Assembly: GCA_964525935.1 (NCBI GenBank)
Contig: CAZGJZ010000005.1
Span: 1-64,000, forward strand
Direction of reading: 5' to 3'
Length of the DNA: 64,000 nucleotides
Source of the DNA: UBA2377 sp964525935
GTDB lineage: Bacteria > Verrucomicrobiota > Verrucomicrobiia > Opitutales > Opitutaceae
Notes under the pieces: generated by a model
Seen by the model: only the letters and a program-made list of their open reading frames with translations
What the model was told of the DNA's origin: nothing
Database searches by the model: none
Shown: piece by piece, positions 1 to 8,487 of the stretch
Position numbering within the stretch: the first letter of the stretch is position 1
Layout: every line of letters begins with the position of its first letter
Program-made: the position numbers and the translations under genes

Positions 1-438
1 ATCCTCCGCGTCGCCGAGTCCGCGCCGCACGTCCGCTTCTGCCTCGCGCACTCCTGCCGCTTTGACCGCGAGTGCCTCGACCGCGTCGCCGAGTTGCCCA
101 ACACGTGGTTCGACTGCTCCGCCCACCGCATCCACTGCGAATGCGTCCAGCTCGGCCTCGGCAACGTCGCCCCGAAAGCCCGCCGCTTCGACGCCAATTA
201 CGCTGACCCCACCGCCGTCCTCCACGATCTCGCGGCCGCCTACCCGAAGAAATTCCTCTGGGGCTCCGACACTCCTTTCCAAAGCTACGTGGACAAGGAT
301 TACTCCCTGCGCAGCACCTACGCCGAGGAAACCGCCTGCCTCCACGCCCTGCCCGCCGCGCTCAAACAAGCCGTCGCCCACGACAACCTGCTCGCCCTGC
401 TTCGCCTCAAAAATGAAAACCCTCTCACTCGCGGGTAG
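1..438 (+). CDS. Amidohydrolase (amidohydrolase_2 family), C-terminal part only
   Basis: The frame is open from the left edge and stops at 438, so only 145 C-terminal residues are visible. They fit the metal-dependent amidohydrolase_2 family (TIM-barrel hydrolases, including sugar lactonases): FCLAHSC and NTWFDCSA resemble its inner strands, and KFLWGSDTPF matches the late GSDxP motif whose Asp is a metal ligand or catalytic residue. The next gene, an SDR, starts 26 bp before this stop, so the two are probably co-translated. A lactonase beside a sugar dehydrogenase would make sense, but the substrate cannot be read from this fragment. Confidence 0.75.
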   Translation: MLRVAESAPHVRFCLAHSCRFDRECLDRVAELPNTWFDCSAHRIHCECVQLGLGNVAPKARRFDANYADPTAVLHDLAAAYPKKFLWGSDTPFQSYVDKDYSLRSTYAEETACLHALPAALKQAVAHDNLLALLRLKNENPLTRG

Positions 439-1168
439 CACCGCGCTCGTCACGGGCTCTTCCAAAGGCATCGGCCTGGCCATCGGCCAGGGCCTGCACG
501 AAGCCGGCGCCGGGGTCGTCTTCCACGGCACCACCGCCCGCCCCGCCGCGCTACCCGCCGGCAGTGCCTATGTGACGCGCAACCTCCTTGAGGACGACGC
601 GCCCGCCGCCGTCCTCGCCGACGCGCTCGCCGCCAAACCCGGCCTCGACCTGCTCGTGTGCAACGCCGGCAGCTTTTTCGACACGCCGTTCCTCGAGATG
701 ACGCCGGCGCTCTGGGAAAAGACCATGGCGCTCAACGTCCGCGCCGCCTACTTCCTCGTGCAGGCCTTCGCCCGCGAGCTCATCGCCCGCCAGCGCCCCG
801 GCGCCGTCGTGATCGTTTCCTCGACCAATGGTTTCCAATCCGAGGAGGAATCCACCGCCTACGACACCTCGAAAGGCGCCCTCGTGATGATGACCCGCAC
901 CCTCGCGCAGGCCCTCGCCCCCCATCGCATCCGCGTCAACGGCCTCGCGCCCGGCCTCATCCGCACGCCGCTCACCGCCCCGTGGATCGATGCCCAACAC
1001 GACAAACGCGCGCACTACTGCAAAAAAATCCTCCTCGGCCGCATCGGCGAACCCGAGGACTGCGCCGGCACCGCGGCCTTTCTGCTTTCCCCCGCCGCCG
1101 CCTACGTCACCGGCCAGGTGATCGTCGTCGATGGCGGCCTCACCACCGGTCAGATCGGGAAAATGTAA
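413..1168 (+). CDS. SDR family NAD(P)-dependent oxidoreductase
   Basis: A classical short-chain dehydrogenase of 251 residues. TGSSKGIG (residues 14-21) is the cofactor loop, CNAG (83-86) the structural motif, SS (136-137) includes the catalytic Ser, and Y150-x3-K154 completes the active site. The C-terminus has the usual YVTGQ...VDGG. The ATG at 413 is chosen because it gives a normal N-terminus; the open frame upstream reads as Ser/Pro/Thr-rich shadow sequence. It overlaps the amidohydrolase by 26 bp and is followed after 4 bp by the PLP enzyme. A sugar, sugar-acid or hydroxy-acid substrate is likely; the exact one is unknown. Confidence 0.9.
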   Translation: MKTLSLAGSTALVTGSSKGIGLAIGQGLHEAGAGVVFHGTTARPAALPAGSAYVTRNLLEDDAPAAVLADALAAKPGLDLLVCNAGSFFDTPFLEMTPALWEKTMALNVRAAYFLVQAFARELIARQRPGAVVIVSSTNGFQSEEESTAYDTSKGALVMMTRTLAQALAPHRIRVNGLAPGLIRTPLTAPWIDAQHDKRAHYCKKILLGRIGEPEDCAGTAAFLLSPAAAYVTGQVIVVDGGLTTGQIGKM

Positions 1169-1172
1169 GCGC

Positions 1173-2261
1173 ATGGCCACCCTCGCCGATCTCGCGACGC
1201 CCGCCATCCTCGTCGATCGCACGCGGCTCGCCGCCAATATCCGCGACATGCAGGCCGGGTGCGACCGCCACGGCGTCGAACTCCGCCCGCACATCAAGAC
1301 CCACAAGATGGTCGCCGTCGCCCGCCAGCAACTCGCCGCCGGCGCCCGCGGCCTGACCTGTGCGAAAATCGGCGAGGCCGAGGCCATGCTGCCCTCCGGC
1401 GTGCGCAGCCTTTTCATCGCCCACTCGCTCGTCGATCCCGGCCAGGCCCCGCGCCTCGCCGCCCTCGCCGCGCAGGTTGACGATCTCCGTGTCGGCCTCA
1501 CCAGCGAAGCCCACCTCGACGCCCTCGCCCGCCTCGCCACCGCCACCGGCCGCAAACTCTCCGTGATGATGGCGGTCGACACCGGCCTCGGCCGTGAAGG
1601 CGCCCGCGATCTCGCCGCCGCGCAACGTCTCGCCGCCCGCGTCGCCAGGACCGCCTCACTCGAACTCCGCGGCTTCTACACGCACGAGGGCAACCTCTAC
1701 GGCGTCCCGCGCGACCAACAGGCCCAGCGCGTCGGCGAAGTCATCGACCGCATCTGCGCCGTGCGCGACGCCATCGACCGCGCGTTGGTCGTCTGGCCCG
1801 GCTGCAGCGTCAGCGCCCGCCTCACCGCGGAACTCGGCGCCGGCCGCGTGCAAGCCGTCCGTCCCGGTGCTTACATGTTCGGCGACCTCGCCCTCACGCG
1901 CGTCACCGGCGTCATGCCTGAATCCGCCGTCGCCGTGCATGTGCTCGCTACCGTCGTCGACAAACCCGAACCGGGCCTCGCGCTCATCGACGCCGGCTCA
2001 AAGACTTTCTCCTCCGACCGCACGCCCGACAACATTTTCGGCCAGTCCGCCGACGGCCGCGACCTCGCCGTCGTGCGTGTCAACGAGGAGCACGGCTACG
2101 TCCGCGGCACCGCCGTGGATTCGCTGCAAATCGGCGAGCGCCTCACTTTCATCCCCGCGCACGTCTGCCCCGTCATCAATCTCACCGACGAAGTCACCGT
2201 CACCGAAGCCGGTCGCCCCGTTGACACGTGGCGCGTCGAAGCCCGCGGCCGCACGCGGTAA
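1173..2261 (+). CDS. D-threonine aldolase / D-serine dehydratase-like PLP protein
   Basis: A 362-residue fold-type III PLP enzyme of the alanine-racemase-N / DSD1 family. TPAILVD opens the protein as in the family, RPHIKTHK (residues 38-45) carries the Schiff-base lysine, and HVCPVINL (about 330-337) matches the C-terminal His-x-Cys metal site of D-threonine aldolases and D-serine dehydratases. The family cleaves or dehydrates D-beta-hydroxy amino acids and releases an aldehyde or keto acid. The ATG at 1173 is chosen over a start at 1131 inside the SDR, because MATLADLATPAILVD is the usual N-terminus. It is the third gene of a compact plus-strand run; which beta-hydroxy amino acid it uses is not evident. 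Confidence 0.85.
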   Translation: MATLADLATPAILVDRTRLAANIRDMQAGCDRHGVELRPHIKTHKMVAVARQQLAAGARGLTCAKIGEAEAMLPSGVRSLFIAHSLVDPGQAPRLAALAAQVDDLRVGLTSEAHLDALARLATATGRKLSVMMAVDTGLGREGARDLAAAQRLAARVARTASLELRGFYTHEGNLYGVPRDQQAQRVGEVIDRICAVRDAIDRALVVWPGCSVSARLTAELGAGRVQAVRPGAYMFGDLALTRVTGVMPESAVAVHVLATVVDKPEPGLALIDAGSKTFSSDRTPDNIFGQSADGRDLAVVRVNEEHGYVRGTAVDSLQIGERLTFIPAHVCPVINLTDEVTVTEAGRPVDTWRVEARGRTR

Positions 2262-2324
2262 TTGCCGTAGCGCATGTTTCCAATCGGTCCTGCATGGGCC
2301 GCCAATAACGCGCCCTGCTAGGCT

Positions 2325-2816
2325 TTAGCCGAACCAGATAACTAAAGCCGCGATTATTGCTATTGTAGGGAGCCCAAAGACCGCGAAGACCACTATTTTG
2401 GATCTGCTGAGATCCTGCTCGCGCACGATGATTTTCAAATCATCGAATACCAGCCTTAGCGGTGCTCGGGAAAAAAGCCATTGTCTTCCCGCCACCGAGC
2501 AAAAATTGAGAAGAATATATCCGTATATTCCAGCGGCCATTGAGACGAGCATGAGTGCAGCGCCGCCTCTTTTATCGAGGTGCATAACCGGCATCACGAG
2601 AGCCGGCAATAAGCACACAAACCAAAGTCCACATAGCGTCCCGAGCCATAGTAAGAAATAAACGCGTTTCGGGAAAAAAGCCGCCAACCGTGAGCAATCG
2701 GCCCGCTCCCAAGCATGGCGTTTGATAAAATCTGATGGGCCACATTTTGCTCGGTCGTCAGCTGCACGCTTCATCGCATCTAACGTTCCTTGAACCTCAG
2801 GCGGGATTGGCTCCAT
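2325..2816 (-). CDS. Hypothetical membrane protein, three predicted TM segments
   Basis: This 163-residue protein is not recognised. A charged, soluble N-terminus of about 45 residues is followed by three hydrophobic stretches: FLLWLGTLCGLWFVCLLP, AALMLVSMAAGIYGYILL, and a C-terminal one ending AALVIWFG. A basic, charged loop (about residues 115-140) lies between the second and third. The gene and its flanks (about 2290-2880) are clearly AT-richer than the surrounding DNA, and codon use differs from neighbours, which suggests later acquisition. It lies between two catabolic groups without obvious links to either. The ATG at 2816 gives an intact N-terminus. Confidence 0.65.
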   Translation of the reverse strand: MEPIPPEVQGTLDAMKRAADDRAKCGPSDFIKRHAWERADCSRLAAFFPKRVYFLLWLGTLCGLWFVCLLPALVMPVMHLDKRGGAALMLVSMAAGIYGYILLNFCSVAGRQWLFSRAPLRLVFDDLKIIVREQDLSRSKIVVFAVFGLPTIAIIAALVIWFG

Positions 2817-2901
2817 GGCTTTTCTAATTACGACTACTAAACCTTGTTCGATTCGTCACAAGGATTGGATTTAAGTCGCCAAACTGGCCGTGCCCTTACG
2901 C

Positions 2902-3912
2902 TCACGCCCCGGCCAGCTGCGCCGGCGTCAGCGCATTCAGCAGTGGCTCACCGCGCTCGAAGCGGGCGAGGTTGAGCGTAAAGATTTCCCACAACCGGGT
3001 CTTGAAATTCGGGCTCAAACTCGAACCTGAGATATGCGGGGTGAAAATCACATTGGGAAATTTCCACAGCGGATGATCCGGCGGCATCGGATACGCGTAG
3101 TGCGTGTCGAGCGCAGCGCCGGCGATCCACTTTTCCCGCAACGCGCGCAGCAAGGCGTCCTGCTGGATGATCGGGCCACGCGCCGGGTTGAGCACAAACG
3201 CGTGGCGCGGCAGCGCCTGCAGCTCGCGTTCGCCGATCAGGCCCTCGGTCGCCTTCGTCAGGGGCAATGCGACGATGAGAAAATCCAGCCCCTTTAAAAA
3301 CTCCAACTCCTCACCGGCGCGGAACACGCGATCGGGCAACACGCCGTCCGCATCGCCGGTGCCGGGCACGCCGTAGACATCGCCACGCGGGCCGGTGCCC
3401 TGGCGGGTCTGCACATGGACGCGCAGGCCCATCTGCTTGGCGAGGCGCGCCGTCTCGCGGCCGATGCCACCGTAGCCCCAGAGACCGACGGTCAGCCCGC
3501 GAATCTCCCGCTGAAAAACCGCCGAACGGTCCCACACCGCGGCGTCCTGGTTGCGGATGAGCTGGCGCATATCGCGCGCGAGGTTGACGAGCATCGCCAT
3601 GTTCCACTCGGCGATGGGGACATCGAAACAGCCGCGGCAGTTGGTGGCGCGGATCCCGCGCGCGGTTAAATCGAGCCCGAAGAGCTGGGTGTAACCGGTC
3701 GAGGCGATCTGAATCCATTTGAGCGCGCGCATGTCGGCGAAATTCGTCGGCGCGAAATTACAGAACAGCACGTCGACCTCCGCGATCCGCGCCGGGACGA
3801 AGGGCCGGGCGGCCTCGACTGGCGGGTTGACGACGTCGATTTCGTAGCGGCCGGTTTTTTGCAGCGCAGCCAGGGCCGCCGGTTCCACCGGCACATCGAT
3901 CAGCAGTTTCAT
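2902..3912 (-). CDS. D-isomer-specific 2-hydroxyacid dehydrogenase family protein with altered active site
   Basis: A 336-residue NAD(P)-dependent 2-hydroxyacid dehydrogenase-fold protein. LWGYGGIG (about residue 153) is the dinucleotide-binding loop, NPARG carries the substrate-binding Arg, and TPHIS (H293) the catalytic His. Where the family has Glu just before Pro in its ALDV-x-EP region, this protein reads ALDTHYAYP, with Tyr at about residue 274. The His/Glu pair is therefore broken, so activity may be altered or lost. Start ATG at 3912, 5 bp after the stop of the enolase-family gene, making it the last gene of the long leftward operon. It could be a reductase for an alpha-keto acid made by its neighbours. 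Confidence 0.85.
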   Translation of the reverse strand: MKLLIDVPVEPAALAALQKTGRYEIDVVNPPVEAARPFVPARIAEVDVLFCNFAPTNFADMRALKWIQIASTGYTQLFGLDLTARGIRATNCRGCFDVPIAEWNMAMLVNLARDMRQLIRNQDAAVWDRSAVFQREIRGLTVGLWGYGGIGRETARLAKQMGLRVHVQTRQGTGPRGDVYGVPGTGDADGVLPDRVFRAGEELEFLKGLDFLIVALPLTKATEGLIGERELQALPRHAFVLNPARGPIIQQDALLRALREKWIAGAALDTHYAYPMPPDHPLWKFPNVIFTPHISGSSLSPNFKTRLWEIFTLNLARFERGEPLLNALTPAQLAGA

Positions 3913-3917
3913 GGACT

Positions 3918-5132
3918 TCACGTAGAGAGGATTTTGCCGGGCACGCTGTTGAACTCGCCGGTGCCGGGCACGAAGGGATAGCGGCGCTTGATCTCGTCGG
4001 TCAGCACGATGCCAAGCCCGGGGCGGTCGGGAGGCAGCGCATACCCGTCTTTCAAGATGAGGCCGCCGTCGATCACGTCGGCGTGCAGGCCGGCGTAGTC
4101 GGGCGCAATTTCGAGGATGCAAGTGTTGGCGGCGGCGAAACCGGTGTGGATGTTCTGCATGAGCGAGCCGCCCGCGCCCCACGCGTGCGTGGCGACCTTG
4201 CGGCCGCGATCAGCCATCATTTGTGCGACGGCCATGAATTCACCGAGGCCGCCCGTGAACGACGCGTCCGGCTGGCCGATGTCGAAGCTGTCCTGTTGCG
4301 CGAATACTTTCCACTCGTAGGTCGCGGTCAGGCACTCGCCACCGGCGATCGGCACGCTGGTCGACTTGCAGAGTTCGGCGTAACCCCACGGGTCGGTGTA
4401 GTGCAGCGGCTCTTCGAGGAAGAAGAGATTGAAAGGCTCAAGGGCCTTCGCGACGGCGGTGGCGACCTCGAGCGTCCAGGTCGCGCCGGGGCTGTTGCCC
4501 ATGTGCGCATCCATCATGATCCAGGCGTCGGGCCCGGCGTGCGCACGCATGAAGGCGACCTTGTCCGCCTCGAAATCGGCGGCCTCCGCCGCGGCGTGCG
4601 GCATATACCAACCCTTGCCGGCGGTGTAGCTGCCGGCGCCGACCTTGAGGCCGCGAAAGCCGAGCGAGAAATAATGATCCATCTTCTGCGCGAGCCGCTC
4701 CTTCGGATAATTGCTGGGGCCGCCGGTCGCGTAGCACGGCAGGCGGTCAAACTTCGCGCCCCCGAGCAGCGCGTGCACGGGCTGGCCGAGGAGCTTGCCC
4801 TTCAGGTCCCACAGCGCGGCCTCGATGCCGTTGATCACAATCGCGCCGAGCCCGACGCGGCACCAGAAATTGCCGCACTGATACATGCGGTGCCACAGTT
4901 CGGGGATGTCGTCCACGTTTTGCCCCACGAGGATCGGTTTGAAAAAATCCACGATGGCCGGGACCGTCTCGGGGCAAAAATAACCGGCGTAGGTTTCGCC
5001 GATGCCGGCGTGTGGGCCATCGGTAATGATCTCGATGAACGCGGCGCTGCGCAGCTTGCGCGCTTCGCGGAGAAAGGGGTCGTTGGTGCACGGACCGGTG
5101 AGCAGGGTCGTGCGGACATCGGTGATTTTCAT
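3918..5132 (-). CDS. Mandelate racemase / muconate-lactonizing enzyme family protein (probable sugar-acid dehydratase)
   Basis: Enolase-superfamily protein of 404 residues, full length for acid-sugar dehydratases. The C-terminal barrel shows the metal ligands in order: D208 (MMDAHMG), E240 (FFLEEP), E266 (AGGEC). An Asp-His dyad, D289 (GQPDAS) and H316 (ATHAWG), is typical of the mandelate-racemase subgroup. The strand-2 motif is LKVGAG, so the first Lys (K163) is kept while the second position of KxK is Gly. It sits directly upstream of a 2-hydroxyacid dehydrogenase. Sugar-acid dehydration to a 2-keto-3-deoxy acid, to feed one of the two aldolases nearby, is the likeliest role, but this is inferred. 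Confidence 0.88.
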   Translation of the reverse strand: MKITDVRTTLLTGPCTNDPFLREARKLRSAAFIEIITDGPHAGIGETYAGYFCPETVPAIVDFFKPILVGQNVDDIPELWHRMYQCGNFWCRVGLGAIVINGIEAALWDLKGKLLGQPVHALLGGAKFDRLPCYATGGPSNYPKERLAQKMDHYFSLGFRGLKVGAGSYTAGKGWYMPHAAAEAADFEADKVAFMRAHAGPDAWIMMDAHMGNSPGATWTLEVATAVAKALEPFNLFFLEEPLHYTDPWGYAELCKSTSVPIAGGECLTATYEWKVFAQQDSFDIGQPDASFTGGLGEFMAVAQMMADRGRKVATHAWGAGGSLMQNIHTGFAAANTCILEIAPDYAGLHADVIDGGLILKDGYALPPDRPGLGIVLTDEIKRRYPFVPGTGEFNSVPGKILST

Positions 5133-5261
5133 GGAAACTTAGGAGATTGGGGTAGAGCAGCCAGCTGGGTGCATTTAACAGGGATCGTCCACGGGCTTCC
5201 TGCTATGCAGTGACGAATTCATCGCCAAAATCCCTGCAAAGCACTTCGCCGCGTGAAAAGA

Positions 5262-6494
5262 TCATCGGATCAACCGTGTTTTGAACAGCGGCGCGGCGGC
5301 GTCGGCGATGCGGGCGTGCCCGGCACGGGTGATGTGGATGCCGTCCGGCTGGCAAAACTCCGGCCGCAGGTGGCGCGGGTCGGCGGGATCGCAAACCAGG
5401 GCGTGGCGGTCCACGAAGGGCCGGCCGCTTTCGCGGATGAGACGGTTGAGGCGCGTGAGTTCGGCGTGGAGCGCAGGCGTGGGCAACACGCGCGGCGGCA
5501 CGGTGGATAAAATCGCGGTGCCGCCCCAGGTGACGAGCGCCGCCTGGCGCTGCATGTTGGCAAAGGCCGCGTCGGCCCCGACGCCGGTGCCGATGTCATT
5601 CGTGCCGCCCTCGATCCACGCCATGTCCGGCCGGAAGGGCGCGATCTCAAAGGGGAAGCGACCGAGGTCCAGTGCACTCATCGAGCCGCCGCTACCCGTG
5701 TTGAGCACGAGTTCCTGGCCGAGCGCGCGGGTCGCAAGGTGCACGTAGCTTTCCGCCTCGGGCTCGCCGTCGTTGCCCGCGGTGATGGAGTCGCCAATCA
5801 CGCCGAGCCGGCAATTTTCCGCCGGGCCGACCGGCGTCACGCTCCAGTCGAAAACCGTGAGTTCGCCACCGGTCGCGTGCGGATTAGGCCGCAGCCCAAA
5901 GCCCGGCTGGCCGGGGATGAAACGACGGCGGTCGGGAATCACGAGTTCGAGCCCACCGCCGGGCACATCGGCCCCGCGCAGCCGGGCATAGACGGCCTTG
6001 GCGAAGAGCAAAACGGTCAGGGTGTAAACGGTGCCGGCTGACAGGGTGAAAACGCGCGTGTCGCGATCACCGGCGAGGAGCGTGTCGCCATTGAGCCCGA
6101 GGATGTAGAACGCGCCGTTTTCCACGCGCACGCGCAGCGGGAGGTCATCGGGCGTCGTGCCGCGGCAGAGGCGCATTTCGACGAGGCCGTGTTCGCCAGG
6201 CGCGACGCCGGTCTGCGTGCTGCAAAACGAAAGCCGGGCAAGCTGCGAGCGGTTGCCCGGCACGGGAAGTTCGCGGCGCGTGGCCCAGGTGTAGGCATCC
6301 GCCACGCCGCCCGAAACCGCCCAGCCGCGCGCACGCCGGCCACATTGCGCGGGATCGGAAAGCTGCGTGTGCACGAGCAGCGGGACGGGCGACGCCGCGC
6401 TGGCCGTGAGTTCGTCGTCCACGAAGCCGACGCCCAGTGCGGCGGCGGTTTTAAGCCGGGGCAGCAGGACATCCAAGGGGCTGGAGGCGGACAT
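5262..6494 (-). CDS. SGNH/GDSL hydrolase with N-terminal beta-domain
   Basis: A 410-residue protein in two parts. Residues 1-220 are beta-rich with no recognised catalytic motif and look like a jelly-roll accessory domain. Residues 228-405 are an SGNH esterase: GVIGDSITAG (Ser236), GGTND (296-300) for the oxyanion Asn, and DGIH (D384, H387) completing the triad. No clear signal peptide is seen, so it may act inside the cell. Such enzymes remove acyl groups from sugars. It follows the sialidase-fold gene after 23 bp and precedes the enolase-family gene by 129 bp, the widest gap in this operon, which could hold an internal promoter. Confidence 0.82.
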   Translation of the reverse strand: MSASSPLDVLLPRLKTAAALGVGFVDDELTASAASPVPLLVHTQLSDPAQCGRRARGWAVSGGVADAYTWATRRELPVPGNRSQLARLSFCSTQTGVAPGEHGLVEMRLCRGTTPDDLPLRVRVENGAFYILGLNGDTLLAGDRDTRVFTLSAGTVYTLTVLLFAKAVYARLRGADVPGGGLELVIPDRRRFIPGQPGFGLRPNPHATGGELTVFDWSVTPVGPAENCRLGVIGDSITAGNDGEPEAESYVHLATRALGQELVLNTGSGGSMSALDLGRFPFEIAPFRPDMAWIEGGTNDIGTGVGADAAFANMQRQAALVTWGGTAILSTVPPRVLPTPALHAELTRLNRLIRESGRPFVDRHALVCDPADPRHLRPEFCQPDGIHITRAGHARIADAAAPLFKTRLIR

Positions 6495-6517
6495 GGCGGG
6501 GCGTAAATGCGCGCAGA

Positions 6518-7624
6518 TTACTCGATCGCCAAAATCGTGCCGGCGATGTGCTGGATGCCGTCGCCGGCATTAAAATAGTAGGCAACCAGCACGCGCTGTG
6601 CGTCGAGTTGGACCGACCACGGGTAACCGAGATCGAACGTGCCGCCGTCGTCGCGCAAAACGATCTCGGGCGCGGTGGCGAAGTCGGTGCACTCGGCGTT
6701 GAGCACGCGGGCGCGGATACCGAGCGGGGCGTGACGGTAGCCGTAGGTGAGCAGCACGCGGTGGTCGGGGAGAGGCAGCGCGTGGAGCGGGTGCCCTTGA
6801 AAGCCCATGCTCTGCCACGGTTGGAAGCTCTTGCCGCCGTCGGTCGAACGCGCGATGCAGGCCTGATCGTCGAGGTCAGCGGTGCGCATGAAGGCGACGA
6901 GGTCGCCCCGTGGCGTTTCATAGACCGAAGTTTCGTTGAACGAAGCCTTCGCGTCGGTGGCAACGGGGCACCCATATTTCCAAGTGAGGCCCTTGTCCTC
7001 GGAAAGCAGGAGGTGCGTGGAGGAAATTGGTGGGGAGAGCCGGTCGGTGGCGGCGACGACCCAGAAGAGCCGGCCATCGCGGCCCTCGGCCAGGGCGCCA
7101 CGATTATAGGCCGGGATCGGTTGCCCATAGGGTCCACGATGCAGCTCTGGCGCAATGTGCGGTGGAAAATACGGACCCGCCCAGGTGCGGCCACCGTCGA
7201 TCGAGCGCAGGTAGGAACCGCCATTAAAGATGGAGCCAGGAAAATTTTCCAAAACCGGAGCCTTGAGCTTTGGCACGCCGTCCGGTCGCAAAAAAGTCCA
7301 GCCGTAGGTCATGCAGAGGAGCGTGCCGTCGCGCAGTTGCAGCACGCACGGATCCTGGGAACCGCCGAGGGCGTCGGCATAAAGCAGCGCAGGGACCGGC
7401 GTCCACGTCTCGCCGTCGCGCGAGCGCACGGTGACGAGGTAGCTGTTGGGATCGACGTGGTAGTTCTTCTCCTCGCCCAGGGCCTTGCGATTCGGCGCAC
7501 GGCGGAAAGCGACGAGCAATTCGCCGTCGGGGAGCTTCACGACCGAAGGGAAAGCCGAGTGAAATTTCGCGTCCTCGTAAATGACGACGTCCTTCACTTT
7601 GCGGAGGCCAGGTGCGTTGCTCAT
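6518..7624 (-). CDS. Sialidase/neuraminidase-fold (BNR repeat) protein
   Basis: A 368-residue six-bladed propeller protein. Three Asp-box (BNR) motifs of the type S-x-D-x-G-x-[TS]-[WF] can be read: SIDGGRTW, SEDKGLTW and STDGGKSF. FRRAP near the N-terminus is reminiscent of the sialidase arginine motif. No signal peptide is seen with the ATG at 7624, which overlaps the upstream stop as ATGA; the longer frame to 7702 would add Arg/Pro-rich residues inside the neighbour and is rejected. BNR proteins include true sialidases, but many such genes in soil bacteria have other or unknown glycan targets. The lyase in the same operon would fit a nonulosonate-like or other keto-sugar acid substrate. Confidence 0.78.
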   Translation of the reverse strand: MSNAPGLRKVKDVVIYEDAKFHSAFPSVVKLPDGELLVAFRRAPNRKALGEEKNYHVDPNSYLVTVRSRDGETWTPVPALLYADALGGSQDPCVLQLRDGTLLCMTYGWTFLRPDGVPKLKAPVLENFPGSIFNGGSYLRSIDGGRTWAGPYFPPHIAPELHRGPYGQPIPAYNRGALAEGRDGRLFWVVAATDRLSPPISSTHLLLSEDKGLTWKYGCPVATDAKASFNETSVYETPRGDLVAFMRTADLDDQACIARSTDGGKSFQPWQSMGFQGHPLHALPLPDHRVLLTYGYRHAPLGIRARVLNAECTDFATAPEIVLRDDGGTFDLGYPWSVQLDAQRVLVAYYFNAGDGIQHIAGTILAIE

Positions 7625-8478
7625 AAAGGAGAAGCGGCGCGCCACTGGCGGCGCAGGTCGCGGGCGACGGCACAGGCATCGCGCCAGGTATCGCCGAAAC
7701 AACTCAACCCGTAGGCAGGCGCCGCGTGGCCGAGCTCGGGCACGGCAAGCACGGGAGCCAGCGTGCGCTGGGCGCGGAGATGCGCGAGCAGCGCTCCGGA
7801 GTATTGCAGCCAGTCGCGATATTCCGGCGTGCGTTGGCCGGCCGCGTTAAGCACAGGGATCTGGCAGTGGTGGCCGTTGAAAGGCCGCAGGTGAAACTGC
7901 GTTGCGGCGGCGAGCAACTCGGCCGGCTCGCGCAGGCGCGCCCAGAACGCGTCACGTGCGAGGTGGCGCACCACGGCAAAGTGCGAGTGATCGAGGCAGA
8001 GCGGCAGGGTTTCGCCGGTCGCACGGCGATAGGCGCGACAGAGCGCGACCGTGGCCTCGGGCGTCTCAGTGAACGTGTCGCGGTGCGTCTCGACGGCGAA
8101 GGGCAACGCAAGGTCGCGGGCCGTGTCGCGGATGCGGACGGCGAGCTTCACCATGTCGGCCACGCGCGAATCGTAATCGCCGAGCTGCACATCGATCGCG
8201 AGCGCCCCGAGATCCCGCGCGGCGCGCAGGGCCGGAGTGATTTTTCCCAGCGCATCGATACTCGTCACCGCGAGGTAGGCGAGGTCGCCCCGGTCGGCCA
8301 GCTCGGGGCGTGGCGGCGAGAACACGCCGTCGAAGCCCGCGGCGCGGATGGCGGCGAACTTCCTCGGCCAGGACCATTCGCGCGCCGCCGTGGGATATTG
8401 CCGCAGCGACCACAGGGTTGCGAAGAGTCGCAGCTCGCGCGACGGGACGGGTCGGCGGATTTTCGGAGCAGCGGGCAT
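7621..8478 (-). CDS. Xylose isomerase-like TIM barrel protein
   Basis: A 285-residue protein of the AP-endonuclease-2/xylose-isomerase-like superfamily. Signs are the first strand LFATLWSL, AAGFDGVFSP as the typical early substrate-binding segment, VETHRDT with a metal-type Glu, CLDHSHFAVV with Asp/His ligands in the second half, and VPELGHA near the end. These divalent-metal enzymes isomerise or epimerise sugars and keto-sugars. It overlaps the sialidase-fold gene by 4 bp (ATGA) and lies 9 bp after the large hydrolase-like gene, so all three are probably co-translated. The substrate is unknown. Confidence 0.75.
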   Translation of the reverse strand: MPAAPKIRRPVPSRELRLFATLWSLRQYPTAAREWSWPRKFAAIRAAGFDGVFSPPRPELADRGDLAYLAVTSIDALGKITPALRAARDLGALAIDVQLGDYDSRVADMVKLAVRIRDTARDLALPFAVETHRDTFTETPEATVALCRAYRRATGETLPLCLDHSHFAVVRHLARDAFWARLREPAELLAAATQFHLRPFNGHHCQIPVLNAAGQRTPEYRDWLQYSGALLAHLRAQRTLAPVLAVPELGHAAPAYGLSCFGDTWRDACAVARDLRRQWRAASPL

Positions 8479-8487
8479 GACAGGGTA

